From Struthio camelus (lineage: Eukaryota; Chordata; Aves; Struthioniformes; Struthionidae): a DNA stretch of 64,000 nt. The DNA is taken from NCBI RefSeq assembly GCF_040807025.1, contig NC_090951.1, forward strand, positions 4,898,001-4,962,000. The letters run 5' to 3'. Each line of letters opens with the position of its first letter. Position 1 is the first letter of the stretch. This document shows positions 54,020-64,000 of the stretch, piece after piece. The notes beneath the pieces were generated by a model. It was not told the DNA's origin and searched no databases. It saw only the letters and a program-made list of their open reading frames with translations. Position numbers and translations under genes: made by a program.

Positions 54020-54553
54020 AAAGAACTTCCTCAGATAAAAGATTTTTCTAGTCTTTCACCTATCCCAGGATTCACAAAATGGCTTGTTGGTCTCCTCTCC
54101 TCACAAACAAAAGAACTGGAAAGAAATGAACTGTTTACAGAATCAGAATGCCAAGAAATCTCTGAGATCACAGGAGGCCCTACCACTGAGACGCTGAAGA
54201 AGCTCTTAACTAACAATGAATGGGTGAGATCAGAAAAATTGGTCCAAGTGCTCCATTTGCCATTTATGAGACTCTGTGCCTGGTATTTGTATGGAGAGAA
54301 ACATCGTGGCTATGCTCTCAATCCAGTAGCAAATTTTCATCTTCAGAATGGCGCTGTGATGTGGCGGATAAACTGGATGGCGGATACAAGCCCCAGGGGC
54401 ATTGGTGCTTCTTGTGGCATGATGGTAAACTACCGGTATTTCTTAGAGGATACAGCCAGTAACAGTGCAGCATACCTAGGGACAAAACAAATCAAAGCAT
54501 CAGAGCAAGTTCTTTCTTTGGTATCTCAGTTTCAGCAAAATAGCAAGCTTTAA
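54020..54553 (+). CDS. MLYCD: Malonyl-CoA decarboxylase, last coding exon
   Basis: 534 nt including the TAA stop at 54,551-54,553; residues 313-489. It carries the catalytic core. [14 protein letters not shown] has Ser325, equivalent to human Ser329, and [12 protein letters not shown] has His419, equivalent to human His423; these two are the residues implicated in decarboxylation. [20 protein letters not shown] and INWMAD are also conserved. The protein ends QQNSKL, a perfect SKL type-1 peroxisomal targeting signal (54,542-54,550). The reconstructed length of 489 compares with 493 in human, the difference lying before the catalytic serine (both catalytic residues shift by four). No frameshift or premature stop. 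Confidence 0.98.
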   Translation, partial: KELPQIKDFSSLSPIPGFTKWLVGLLSSQTKELERNELFTESECQEISEITGGPTTETLKKLLTNNEWVRSEKLVQVLHLPFMRLCAWYLYGEKHRGYALNPVANFHLQNGAVMWRINWMADTSPRGIGASCGMMVNYRYFLEDTASNSAAYLGTKQIKASEQVLSLVSQFQQNSKL

Positions 54554-55435
54554 ATACTGTTAAAAATTCAGAGCAAGTGTTCCTCACTGCACAGGTCTGT
54601 AATATTCTGCAGTGACTATATTCAAATGAGAATGCCTCTTATTTAAAGAAAAAGAAAATCCTTATTCCGCACAGCAGGATGCAAAATGACATAAACGATC
54701 AGTCATCTTGCTTACGTTGTCATATATTCAAAGCCTGATGTGCTGTGATTTAGTCGCTACAAGTTCTAGACATCTTTTATGTACAAACGAATTGGAACTA
54801 TGTGTTAAAGGGTAAGCAAAATCCTCTCAATTGAGTTACAGGCCAGTGGTAACTTGTATGGACAGTTCTTCAGCCCTACCATTATTCTCTTGATGATAAA
54901 CCTATAAACCATGTCTTCAGAAGGAGCTGCGCTTCTCATAGTACTACTCTAGTAGATCAGTACTAAAGCAAATGGAAAGAAGTACTAAGTGAAGGTAAAA
55001 GTTTGGTCAAATATATTAGCAAAGCAGTAATTCGCAACTTTATTTCAATATGTCTTTCTGTTTTTCTCCCTCAAGCACTCATGTAAAACCTGGTGTTTTC
55101 CTTTTTCAATCTCACTCAAAATCTCACCAAATCCTTGCTCTTCTGGACCATGGGAAAGCCTTGTGTTAATGTGGTTGAATATCAGGACCTCTCAGTGCAG
55201 CACATATGTAGTGTAATATTTGCAGTTATGTCTGCTAAAATATAATATGCAAAAGGCAGTGCTCCAAGTAAGAGAGGTGAATGAGACTGTTGCTGAGAAG
55301 TTTTCAGATATGTATGTTATACTTAAATATTTGACTCTGCTAAATTTTTAAGTTGATAAAGAGCATTTTTTTTAATTAAAAAGTAGGTGTGGTCTGTAAA
55401 CCAATAAAATAAAATAAACTTTCTCTATAAATCTT
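54554..55435 (+). other. MLYCD: MLYCD 3' untranslated region
   Basis: Extends from the stop codon to just past the polyadenylation signals, about 880 nt. It is AT-rich and has no open frame of note. The end is approximate, placed 15-20 bases after the last AATAAA. Confidence 0.75.
55403..55418 (+). terminator. MLYCD: MLYCD polyadenylation signal, three overlapping AATAAA
   Basis: Three canonical AATAAA hexamers overlap at 55,403-55,408, 55,408-55,413 and 55,413-55,418. They are followed by a TGTGTATTTCAGCGTGT stretch (from 55,435), a plausible GU-rich downstream element. Cleavage is expected around 55,430-55,440. Confidence 0.85.
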
Positions 55436-56746
55436 GTGTATTTCAGCGTGTACCTTGATTCACTTAGCAACCCTCCCTGACAATAATGTTACCAATGAAG
55501 TAAGACTTCATTGCAGATCTTCTTAGCAGATTTTGATGCTGTGTGTCTTGGAATTTCTGATTTCTTCTCTCTCTGGCCAAATCCCAGTTCTATTTTTAAG
55601 GCAAGAATTATACAAAGAAATTGAAAGGGATTGAGCTCCTGCTCTGTAAAAAAAAAAAAACAGAAGCCAAGAAAGCTGTAAATGTGCAATTAGCCTTTCT
55701 CCTAGAATGAACTTGTATAATTGGATACTCTTTTTTAATATTCATTTTGAGGAAAAAAAAAAAAAAAACCCCATCCTCCAAGTTGGTGACCTATTATTAT
55801 GACCATTATAGAGAAATCTATATATAGAGAGGGTAGTTTCGCTGCCTGTTACTCCCCTCAGAGCAAAGACATTTTTACATGACAGCTGGTCACCAATTAG
55901 CAATGGCACATATTCTATGCCATGTTGCTTTCATTATGTTTTTAAGAGTAATTCCGAAAAAAGGGGCACGCTGTTGAGTCAGCAGGTTTCTCATACATAA
56001 ACAAGTTGAGTCCAATCTATTTATTTTCATCAGATACAACTGAAAAAAAATCCTAGTGATCCCTTGCAGGCAAGATGTGTCCAGCAATTTTTCAGTTGCT
56101 AAAGCCACTAATGAAAAATTAAGAATGTGCCTTGAATTGTGGTAAGTGTTGCTTTTGGTGCATTTGCCCAAGGCAATATGCTATGAGCCCAAAGATAAGT
56201 ACTTTTTTGCACCATCTCTGAATTAACTTGCTGAATGTGCACTAGAAAACACTATAGAGCTATAGAGAAATCTGTTTATTGTTTGATTCCTCTTTCTTTA
56301 TTCTCAATTGTGGAGGTATGGCCTAAGGATTACACACTCAAAGTATTGGAAGATCTTTGTGAGAGTTTTTTTTGGAAGCAACTCTGTACTGGCCAGCTCA
56401 AGGAAATAACTTCGAAGCGATTCCAAAATGATAGCTTTTGGATCAGTAGCTATGGTAAGTAGTGTGTACATCCACAGGTGTGTATGGTCTTTGTAGTGCT
56501 TCAAATTGAATGTTTTAGTCAGTGATTCATGCTCAAGAAATGGTGCAACTTATTCAAAGATATGAAACAAAAGGAGACTTCAGACTGAAAAAGAGAAGGG
56601 ATGGGAGGTAGGATGGATGGATGTCGGGGTCAAACATATGTATAATCTCTTGGACGAATTCAGCCAGGTCTTCTCCTGGAGTGGCATTATTACATGAAGG
56701 AGCTGGTTGCCACTTCTGTTCCCAAATCCAAATTTTTAAGGAGTTA

Positions 56747-56779
<33 letters not shown>

Positions 56780-59700
56780 TTTCATCTGAAATCTGATGTG
56801 TAAGGCTTAGACCCAGGACATGAACATTTGGGAGTATAAAATAATGTTTTTAAGATTCTGAGCAAAAAGGTTTTCCAAGCACTTCTTCCCAAAAAGTAGC
56901 TACTTGTGGTTTTGAATATCGGACTAAATATTTGTAAAGACTACTCAGGCAGTTCTTTTGTATGTAGAATGTGATTTTGCTAGTCAGATTTTTATACAGA
57001 GCCTGAAGTTTTCACTAGACAAATTACTACAGGACATGCAACTTTTGTTTTGAGCAGTGGTCAGCAATGAGTTCATTCTTTTGTTGCTGGGATTTTCTGA
57101 GCTTTAGGAAATATTTTCTCTTATACGATTCAGTTTTAAGGTGAAATTTAGCTGTGGGTATGAATGCATACAAGCTGTTCTTGGCTGGGAGGGACAGGGA
57201 AATAAAACCCTCTCTCTTTGCCGTGTTAAGTTCTTCAAGTCTGAGGAAGCCAGGTCATTTACTTAAAACGAAAGATTTCTGAAAATACAATGATTTTGAA
57301 CAGTGCATCAGTAAGAGCTTATCAGGGTGGTCAAGCGTGCGTTCACCTGGGCACAGTTCAAACAGGTAAGGCTCCTTCCTGCTTTATTGCAAATACAGCA
57401 AAACCCTCTTGTCTTAAAGGCTTCACTCAAAGGATAACTAGCTTTTTCCACTTGTAGCCCCAAACAAATGTAGGTTGAGAGTTGGTTCAATTACGTGAAA
57501 CTAGTATCTTGTAAAAATAAATAAATAAATAAAAAGCTGCCAGCACTTTCTCACCGTGTCAGTTATGTCCCTAGAGCTCTTGCTCCTTACATCTGATCCA
57601 TATGTTCCTTTTTCTAGATCTGTTGTCCCTTTAAGGGAAGCATCTTTTCTTTCTACCATTCTTAAAATGGGGAAGATGGACACTGGTGTTTGGTCATGTC
57701 AAACCAGCCCTAGGAGATTCTCTCAAATTCTAATAGACTCCTGTACCCTGTAGTTGTGGGACTGACTGCTTAGCTACTTGCCTGTGTAGTTTAGTTGGCA
57801 TGTCATGAACCAGTCTACCCCTTCTACCTTACCTCATGCATATATTAATTTCTCTTGACTTTGAATTACAAGGCATTTCCCAAATTGGCTGTCAAAACAA
57901 TTTAATTTAGAATAGCTCCTTGTGGATTGCATTAAAATGTTTGAGATGTGGGGCTTAGAAGTAGATTAAAGGCAAAGTTCCAGCAGCATCTTACTGGAGC
58001 TGTTACGGATGGCTATATTTGTTACATGACATCTATTCTCCATCAGAACCCTAGCACCTGCAGAGTTATTTCCTCTTCAGCAGTTTTTAAGGATTTAATA
58101 ATGGGTTTTGTTCTTCTTTCTGAGGCCACTTTATCTGATAAGCTAGCAATTAGAGACAAAATATTGCAATAGTGAATTCTATATTTCAATCACAGCACAA
58201 TTTTAAATGCAAAAGGATAGTCTGAGGATGAAGGTGGGACTGTTAATTACTGTTAGTGTTCTTTCACTGTGCATCGACTCTTAAGCGTACAGCAGCTCTT
58301 GGTTTTTCCAGTTTGCTACTAACGTGCTTTTACTAAGAACAGTGCTAAAAAGAAAAGGAAACATTCCCCATCTGTACTACTTCCTAGGACATGGCCTTCC
58401 TAATGGCCATGCCATTAGAGCAGGTTTTATTTTGTTCTGTCATAGTGAGTCTTCACAGCTCAGAAAACAGAGAGAAGACTTGCCCCCGCCTTCAAGATGT
58501 AAAAATTGTTAAGCTGTCCTGAAGAAAAATGTGCATAATGTTGAGGAAGAGGCAACTGCCTATCCTTTAAGGAAGCTGAAATACTAAGCTTTCTTGAAAT
58601 TGATTCCTATTACTGTAGTAGCATACTTCAGACAATGTATTTGAAGATGAATTTAGGGTATGTAACACTGAAGAAAATGTGTTTCACTTCTAAGTGTCAA
58701 GGCCGAAGTCATTTGCAAGCTTTCTCTTCTGCAAATTGTTCCTTGGATGAAGAGCTAACGAATACATTCTACTTTTCCTGATTTTTCTGTATGACATCTC
58801 AGCTGGTTTCCTGTCATGGCAAATACTTTTTTATTGCTAACCATTGAAAAATCTTGCAGCCACATGCAGGTCACGTTACAAAGCCGGCTGTACTGCACTG
58901 TGAACTCTGAACTATCATGCGTGAATGCTGCCAGTGCGTCATGACAGAAGCTGTCACAGCCGGTGTATGTCAGGTCCATGCTGCAGCCTTTCTCCTTATT
59001 GTCCAGAACGTTAAAGAGCTTCTTGAACGTTCCTCTTAGGAATCAAGTATTTTGCTGCTGTTACATTAGCAAAATGAAAGGATGCCAATATCCTTGTAGT
59101 TATCAAGGTGTAGGCAGTAGAAGCAATTCTTTTAATAGCTGTAGAATGATGTTCAAAGCTGTCTCATGGGTGGAAAACTGGTATTAATAAAAGGGCAATA
59201 GCTTATAATCTGTCACTTCTGCTGTTTGGCTCTAAAATGAGGCATAGGAAAAACTGAGAATTATTTGGTAAAGTAACAGCTTTCTACTACTGGCCTATGT
59301 GTACTCTTTGGCCTTCACAGTTTTAGTTTTGTTCTAGTGTCTGAACAGGCTGACGTAAGCTTCTGTGCTGGGTAGATGGCAATAGTTGGCTGCAGGTATT
59401 TAACCAGTACTGCTGAAATGGACGTTGCACTCTAGATCATGATGTAAAAAACACTGAGGCTGTCAACAGCAGTATAAAATGTGAAGTATCTGGAACCATT
59501 TTTAATGTTGCCTGTAGGATCTGAAATTTCACGTCAGAGCTTCTTGCAGTCCTTGAAGTATTGGGAGGAAGAATACTGATGTGTTCAGGTCAGGGGCTGA
59601 TTTATGTTTTACCCTCATTTATTTTCTTGGTTGCCCTTATCTTTTGACAACTCAGTGCAGGCTGTAGCACAAGGGAGAAAATATTCATAAATCACATTTC

Positions 59701-61550
59701 TATGAGCAGTGAATGGCAATATGTCTGACTACAGCTCCTGCTGGAAATCCCACCATAGTGTAGTACTGTGATTGACGAGTTAAGACGATAGATTTTGCCA
59801 GTAGACTTTGCCAAACGTCCTGGCCCTTCAGCCTGGACCCTTGACTTTCAGACTGCTGCTCAGAGCTTCTGTTTCCTTATGCCTAGAGAGAAAGGCAAGT
59901 GGTAGCTGCTTTCAGTCGCTCACTTCCATGGTAAGCAAAGATAGTTGCTGTGCTGTTAGGTGCACCATATAAAAGTGTAACGATTTCACAGCTGCATCAC
60001 ACTTTTGAAAGGAAATCAATAGAAATTATGTTACTTTGTCACTTATGCTTGTTTTATGATCAATTTACACCATTTTTCTTGTCACAGGAGCAGGGCCTCT
60101 CTCTCAGTAGAAGTTGTATGGAGTCAAGCAGGACCTGTGTTCTAAGATGTTCCTTGGATGGGTGATGAGAGTCCAAAGCATTACTTAAGTGGAAGATGTT
60201 CAGTTTATTTGTAGATGCTGAGCCGTGACAAAGACCTGTTAAAGCTGTTTCTTGAATCAGAAAAAGATTCCATGTACTTTGCTACAGCTTTTAAGTTTTT
60301 GATTGTAACAACCTAAAAAAAAAGTGCCTCCTGTGGTCTGTTTCTATAAAGGAGTACCAAGATTTATTCAGCCAGATAGGGTAATGAAATGGCTGTCTGA
60401 TTCCTTAACCTCTTGATGAGGAAATTCACCTGGGAGGAGAGAGACCAGGATCCTGGTCTCTATGTGAGAAGCAATGTATACATTTTTAGTGTTGGTTTCT
60501 TTAGAAAATAAGGAATCAGCATTCCCACTGAGCATCTGTTTTCCTCCTCCCAAAAGCTTTTGAGTTTTTTAGCAAATTTGATAGTACAGCAGATATCTCC
60601 AAGATACTCGTTTCCAAACACAAAGGAAATCAGGTGGAAGGGAGAATATCGCTCAGAGGTGAAGGCTCAGAAAGTTCCTCGGGCAAATGTGCTAACCACT
60701 GGGATGTTGTAGAGACATGTTTGTTGTCTCTTAGTACCTGCTCTCAAAAAGAGGATCTTATGAATGGAAAGGGGATTAAAGGAAAGTCCTGTGTCATAAG
60801 CTTCTTCAAACATGTTCATGCACTTATTCTAGTGACTGCCTGTAGGTAGGTATCTTTCCACATGTAGCTGCCATGAAGTTTCCACCAAGGCATGTTCTAT
60901 GTGGTACACAGGGTGCTAAGGCAAGCTGAATTGCTCTGATAATGTCCCATTCAAGCTAGACACCTGTGTTTAGAGAGCTGAGCATAATGCAAGTGGGTTA
61001 AAGTCAAGATATTTTGAAGTCAGACTTCAGTTTAGAACACCTGAAACTGTTCAGAAAAAAATCACTTTTTGCCACTTTATAACTAATAAATGACACAAAT
61101 CATTGTATACACGTTACCTGTTAAAATATATCTGTATGTGCAGTGATAAGGATTTGTAGAGTGCTGAGATACAGCAACATGTTGTCTGAAACAGCTAGCT
61201 AAGATATTAAACCTTACGTACTCAGATTGTGACTGAACGCCTGAATCACATGGGATTCTGTTCCAGTCACTGGTTTCAACGCTGTATTTCTATGGCAATG
61301 CTTGGAAGCCATTACCCACCCGACAAGGCTTGTAGTAGACTGTAGTTCACCGCACACATGTGAAACTGCTAAAATTATCATTTTTCATTGGCTTTTTTGG
61401 ATTAGATACCAGCCGCACCCATTAGCTACTCGTCCTGGAAAGAGCTCGGCTAGCTTCCTAAGGTTCCCTTAATTCCCTCAGTGGTGCAGGGCTGGGAGAA
61501 CGTTTTTTTTGCATTTCAGCTAACTTGTCCCTTGTTATCAACAAGGGTTA
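55436..61550. other. Downstream noncoding DNA, part 1
   Basis: No gene recognised. It contains A16 at 55,753-55,768, T26 at 56,749-56,774, an AAAT microsatellite at about 57,514-57,535, a near-palindrome at 58,400-58,418 and a perfect 22-bp palindrome at 60,440-60,461. Open frames are all under 80 codons. OSGIN1, which follows MLYCD in human, was looked for by its N-terminal Rossmann-like motif and not seen. Confidence 0.55.
60440..60461. repeat. Perfect 22-bp palindrome
   Basis: The arm AGAGACCAGGA is followed with no spacer by its exact reverse complement. The centre is GGATCC. Flanking bases break the symmetry. Confidence 0.92.
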
Positions 61551-61559
61551 AAGTCTGAT

Positions 61560-61730
61560 GTCAACTCCAAATCCTTTCAGTCTGTGCAGAATGCTTAGAG
61601 TGAGGCTCAAAGTTCCCTTTTAATTTGGCTTGCTAAGTGCTGAATTCTGCTGGTCTTGTTTAAGCAATTCCGTTGTTGAAGTCAATGGGAGATTTGCTCT
61701 TTTAAAGGAGTGTGGGATTTTGGTTTTATC
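61560..61730 (+). repeat. Possible ancient amniote interspersed repeat
   Basis: A TTGAAGTCAATGGGAGATTT core (61,675-61,694) resembles the AAGTCAATGGGA word that recurs in old dispersed repeats of sauropsid genomes, and it is preceded by a CTGAATTCTGCTGG-type word. Family not named; borders are approximate. Confidence 0.35.
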
Positions 61731-64000
61731 GATTATTTTGTCACACTGAAATCTTTACATGCGGAAGACATGCTTAAACATGAAGAGCCGTATGCTGTCA
61801 AAGCTATAACGAACACATGCAAATACAGATTTTTTTTTTTAGCTGTTACTTTAATTTTTCATGTGACTCAATATTTCTGGAGATGTGATAATACTCTGCA
61901 GCTATGCATTAGGTCACTGCAATAGCTCACTTGCTATTGGAAAATAGCAAAAGGTTGTATTGCATTTTTGTATTATATGTAATACTTATCAATATCCATC
62001 TCTTCCTCTTAATTCTACCCACTATGAAGAGATAAAAAACAGTGATAGTCTCAGACAGGCAGCACATGCAACTAGTAGCTGAATCAGATAAATGAGGCAG
62101 TGGTTGGATTAATAGGATCATGAAGAAATAAGATATCCTTGTTCCATTTTTTAAAAAAGGCAATTAATAAAGATTTTTTTCTCCTGCAGTTGTTGAAACT
62201 AATAGACCCTTAGACTTTTTCTTTCTGAGACGACTACAAATACAAAGGAAAATTAAGGTAACTAATTTGCCAAAACAGATGTGTCTAGTTCCCACCCCAG
62301 TGTGAATTTTAAACCAGAGAACTCGTTAATCCAATTATCGGGGATTAAACTGGAATCATTTACTGAATCTTAACTGGAGTTGGAATTTGGGAGTTTTCAG
62401 GGGAGGGGGAGAAAGAAAGAGAGACGGTAAGAATGAGAATTAAAAAGATCTAGGTTATTTCTGCTTAATTACAGAAAAAAGAAATGATGCAAAAACTTTA
62501 AATAGTGAAAAAAACATTAAGTTCCTACAATCTGTACCTAAGAATATACTTAAATAGACTTTATGTTGCAGAACAGTATTTATAAAATGCAATTTAAATT
62601 TTTTAAGATACATTTACTTACATTTTTATATAAATGTTGTTTTTCCTGAGGAATATTCTCCTGGCAAGATGGCCTTGAAAATTCATAGACTTACTGTAAG
62701 GTCTTATGAAGAGTTATGTTAAAAGTTAAAAAGGTGGCTTTAGGAAAAGGATAAAGTTTTAATTGGTTTTTTGAATAACCAGTTTGAGTACTAACCAAAT
62801 TTCAAATAGTTCTGTCTTTGAAATACATATTACAGCACAGATCTTTGATCTCCTACTCAAAATGGAAGCTCAATGCTTTATTTATGACGCACTAGTCAAG
62901 CCTTTCTGTAATATGACAGCTGTAGAGTCTGTCAGAGATGCATGTCACGGCAGTGCTTCAAGGGGTTGTTATTTCTGCTGCAGTAGAAGTCAGGTAGCCG
63001 TGCTACAGAGCCATGCATATCAAAAAGATCCTACTAATTTTGAGAGCCCATCATGAGATGACTGCAGCCTGATTGTAGCTAGCACTTTGTAGCAGGTTGT
63101 CTGTGCGGAGTGCAGCTTCTGTTGGTTTTGGCTGTAGTCTACGCTGTTTGACAGCAGCATGAATTGGGACTCAGTTGTCTCTTGCCGGACACTCAAAAAC
63201 AATAGAAAAAAGCCCAGCTCTGCCTGCAGAAGTTTAGTTTTAGGGTAGTTCTCCAGAACCTTAAAAGAAAATCTGGGCAAGAGGCCCAAACAAGAATTCA
63301 GTTCTGTGTGTGGACGCTGGACCTCTGCTACTCAGCTGCCCGTTACCTCTCTTGCAGCATGACTCTTCTTCCCTCTCTACGTTAGTCAGGCTCCTTCCCC
63401 ATTTCTCTTTCAGTGACCAGCAGCAGAACTGAGACCACAAAAGATGGTCTCCTTGCACTCAGTTCAAGTGCCTGGTGCTGCCCTGGGACGTAGTTGCCGG
63501 GGACATAGCTACAGGGGAGGCTCTTGCTCAGAGCCTGCAGTCCTGACGTGGATCACGCCCAAAACTGCTAAAAGTCTTCAGAGAATTTAGGTGTCCACTT
63601 GTTTTTCCCCTAAGCCTATGCAAGCAAAGACTTTCAGAAGCTTAAAATCAGACCAAATCTGGCCATCTTTGACAGAAACAAGAAGGAAAACATCCAGCAT
63701 TTTTATCACCAGAACACTAGGTGGGAGGGGGAAGTGGCTAAAGTGTCTGAGAAGAATAATTGTAATATAAAGTTGAGCAAGATGATACCCGTTCCTCCGA
63801 ACTTTGTTCTGGAAAAAATACACAGGACTTCTTGCTCAAAATTTTTAAAAACAAATACTTATAATGGTGTAAAGGTTGCGCAGAAACTTTAATCCTGAGT
63901 GGACTAATTTGGCATAGGCAATTGAAAATGCAATGTTTTTAAAATAATACTGCGCTAGCCTAATTAGGGACATCTGCCTGCTGTTTCCACCCCACCTCTT
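61731..64000. other. Downstream noncoding DNA, part 2
   Basis: No gene recognised. Open frames reach 90 codons (62,784-63,056) without family resemblance. The sequence becomes less AT-rich near 63,440-63,560 but no promoter-like CpG island is visible. Confidence 0.5.

Overview
The window is vertebrate nuclear DNA. It contains one gene that I can identify with certainty, MLYCD (malonyl-CoA decarboxylase), on the + strand. Its five coding exons run from 32,766 to 54,553, join in frame with GT-AG introns, and give a complete 489-residue protein. I saw no recognisable Alu, L1 or rodent B1 sequence. Repeat load looks light, one old MIR-like CORE-SINE is readable, and the gene sits in AT-rich DNA with a sharp CpG-island promoter. 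A sauropsid (bird, turtle or crocodilian) fits best, but this is an inference and the species is not settled by what I can read.

Layout. From 1 to about 31.9 kb is AT-rich DNA with no identified gene. It holds scattered homopolymers, a MIR-like SINE near 15.7 kb, a small tandem-repeat/palindrome cluster at 25.7 kb and an isolated GC-rich block at 29.85-30.3 kb. From about 32.0 to 33.3 kb is a CpG island with two opposed CCAAT boxes, a YY1-type motif and a CRE-like site. MLYCD exon 1 lies inside it. Exons 2, 3 and 4 lie at 40.3, 42.0 and 43.1 kb, and the large last exon at 54.0-54.55 kb follows a 10.8 kb intron. The 3' UTR ends near 55.43 kb after a triple overlapping AATAAA. From there to 64 kb I see no gene.

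Function. MLYCD converts malonyl-CoA to acetyl-CoA and CO2 and so controls malonyl-CoA, the inhibitor of carnitine palmitoyltransferase 1 and substrate of fatty-acid synthesis. The sequence shows an Arg-rich mitochondrial leader, a second in-frame Met at residue 36 and a C-terminal SKL peroxisomal signal. This matches the known mitochondrial/peroxisomal/cytosolic distribution of the enzyme.

No clearly novel system was found. The observations most worth checking are a reversal of A/T strand bias across the MLYCD promoter together with phase-compatible candidate exons on the minus strand upstream (possible divergent transcript), the GC-rich block at 30 kb, the in-frame extension upstream of the chosen start, and several perfect palindromes.
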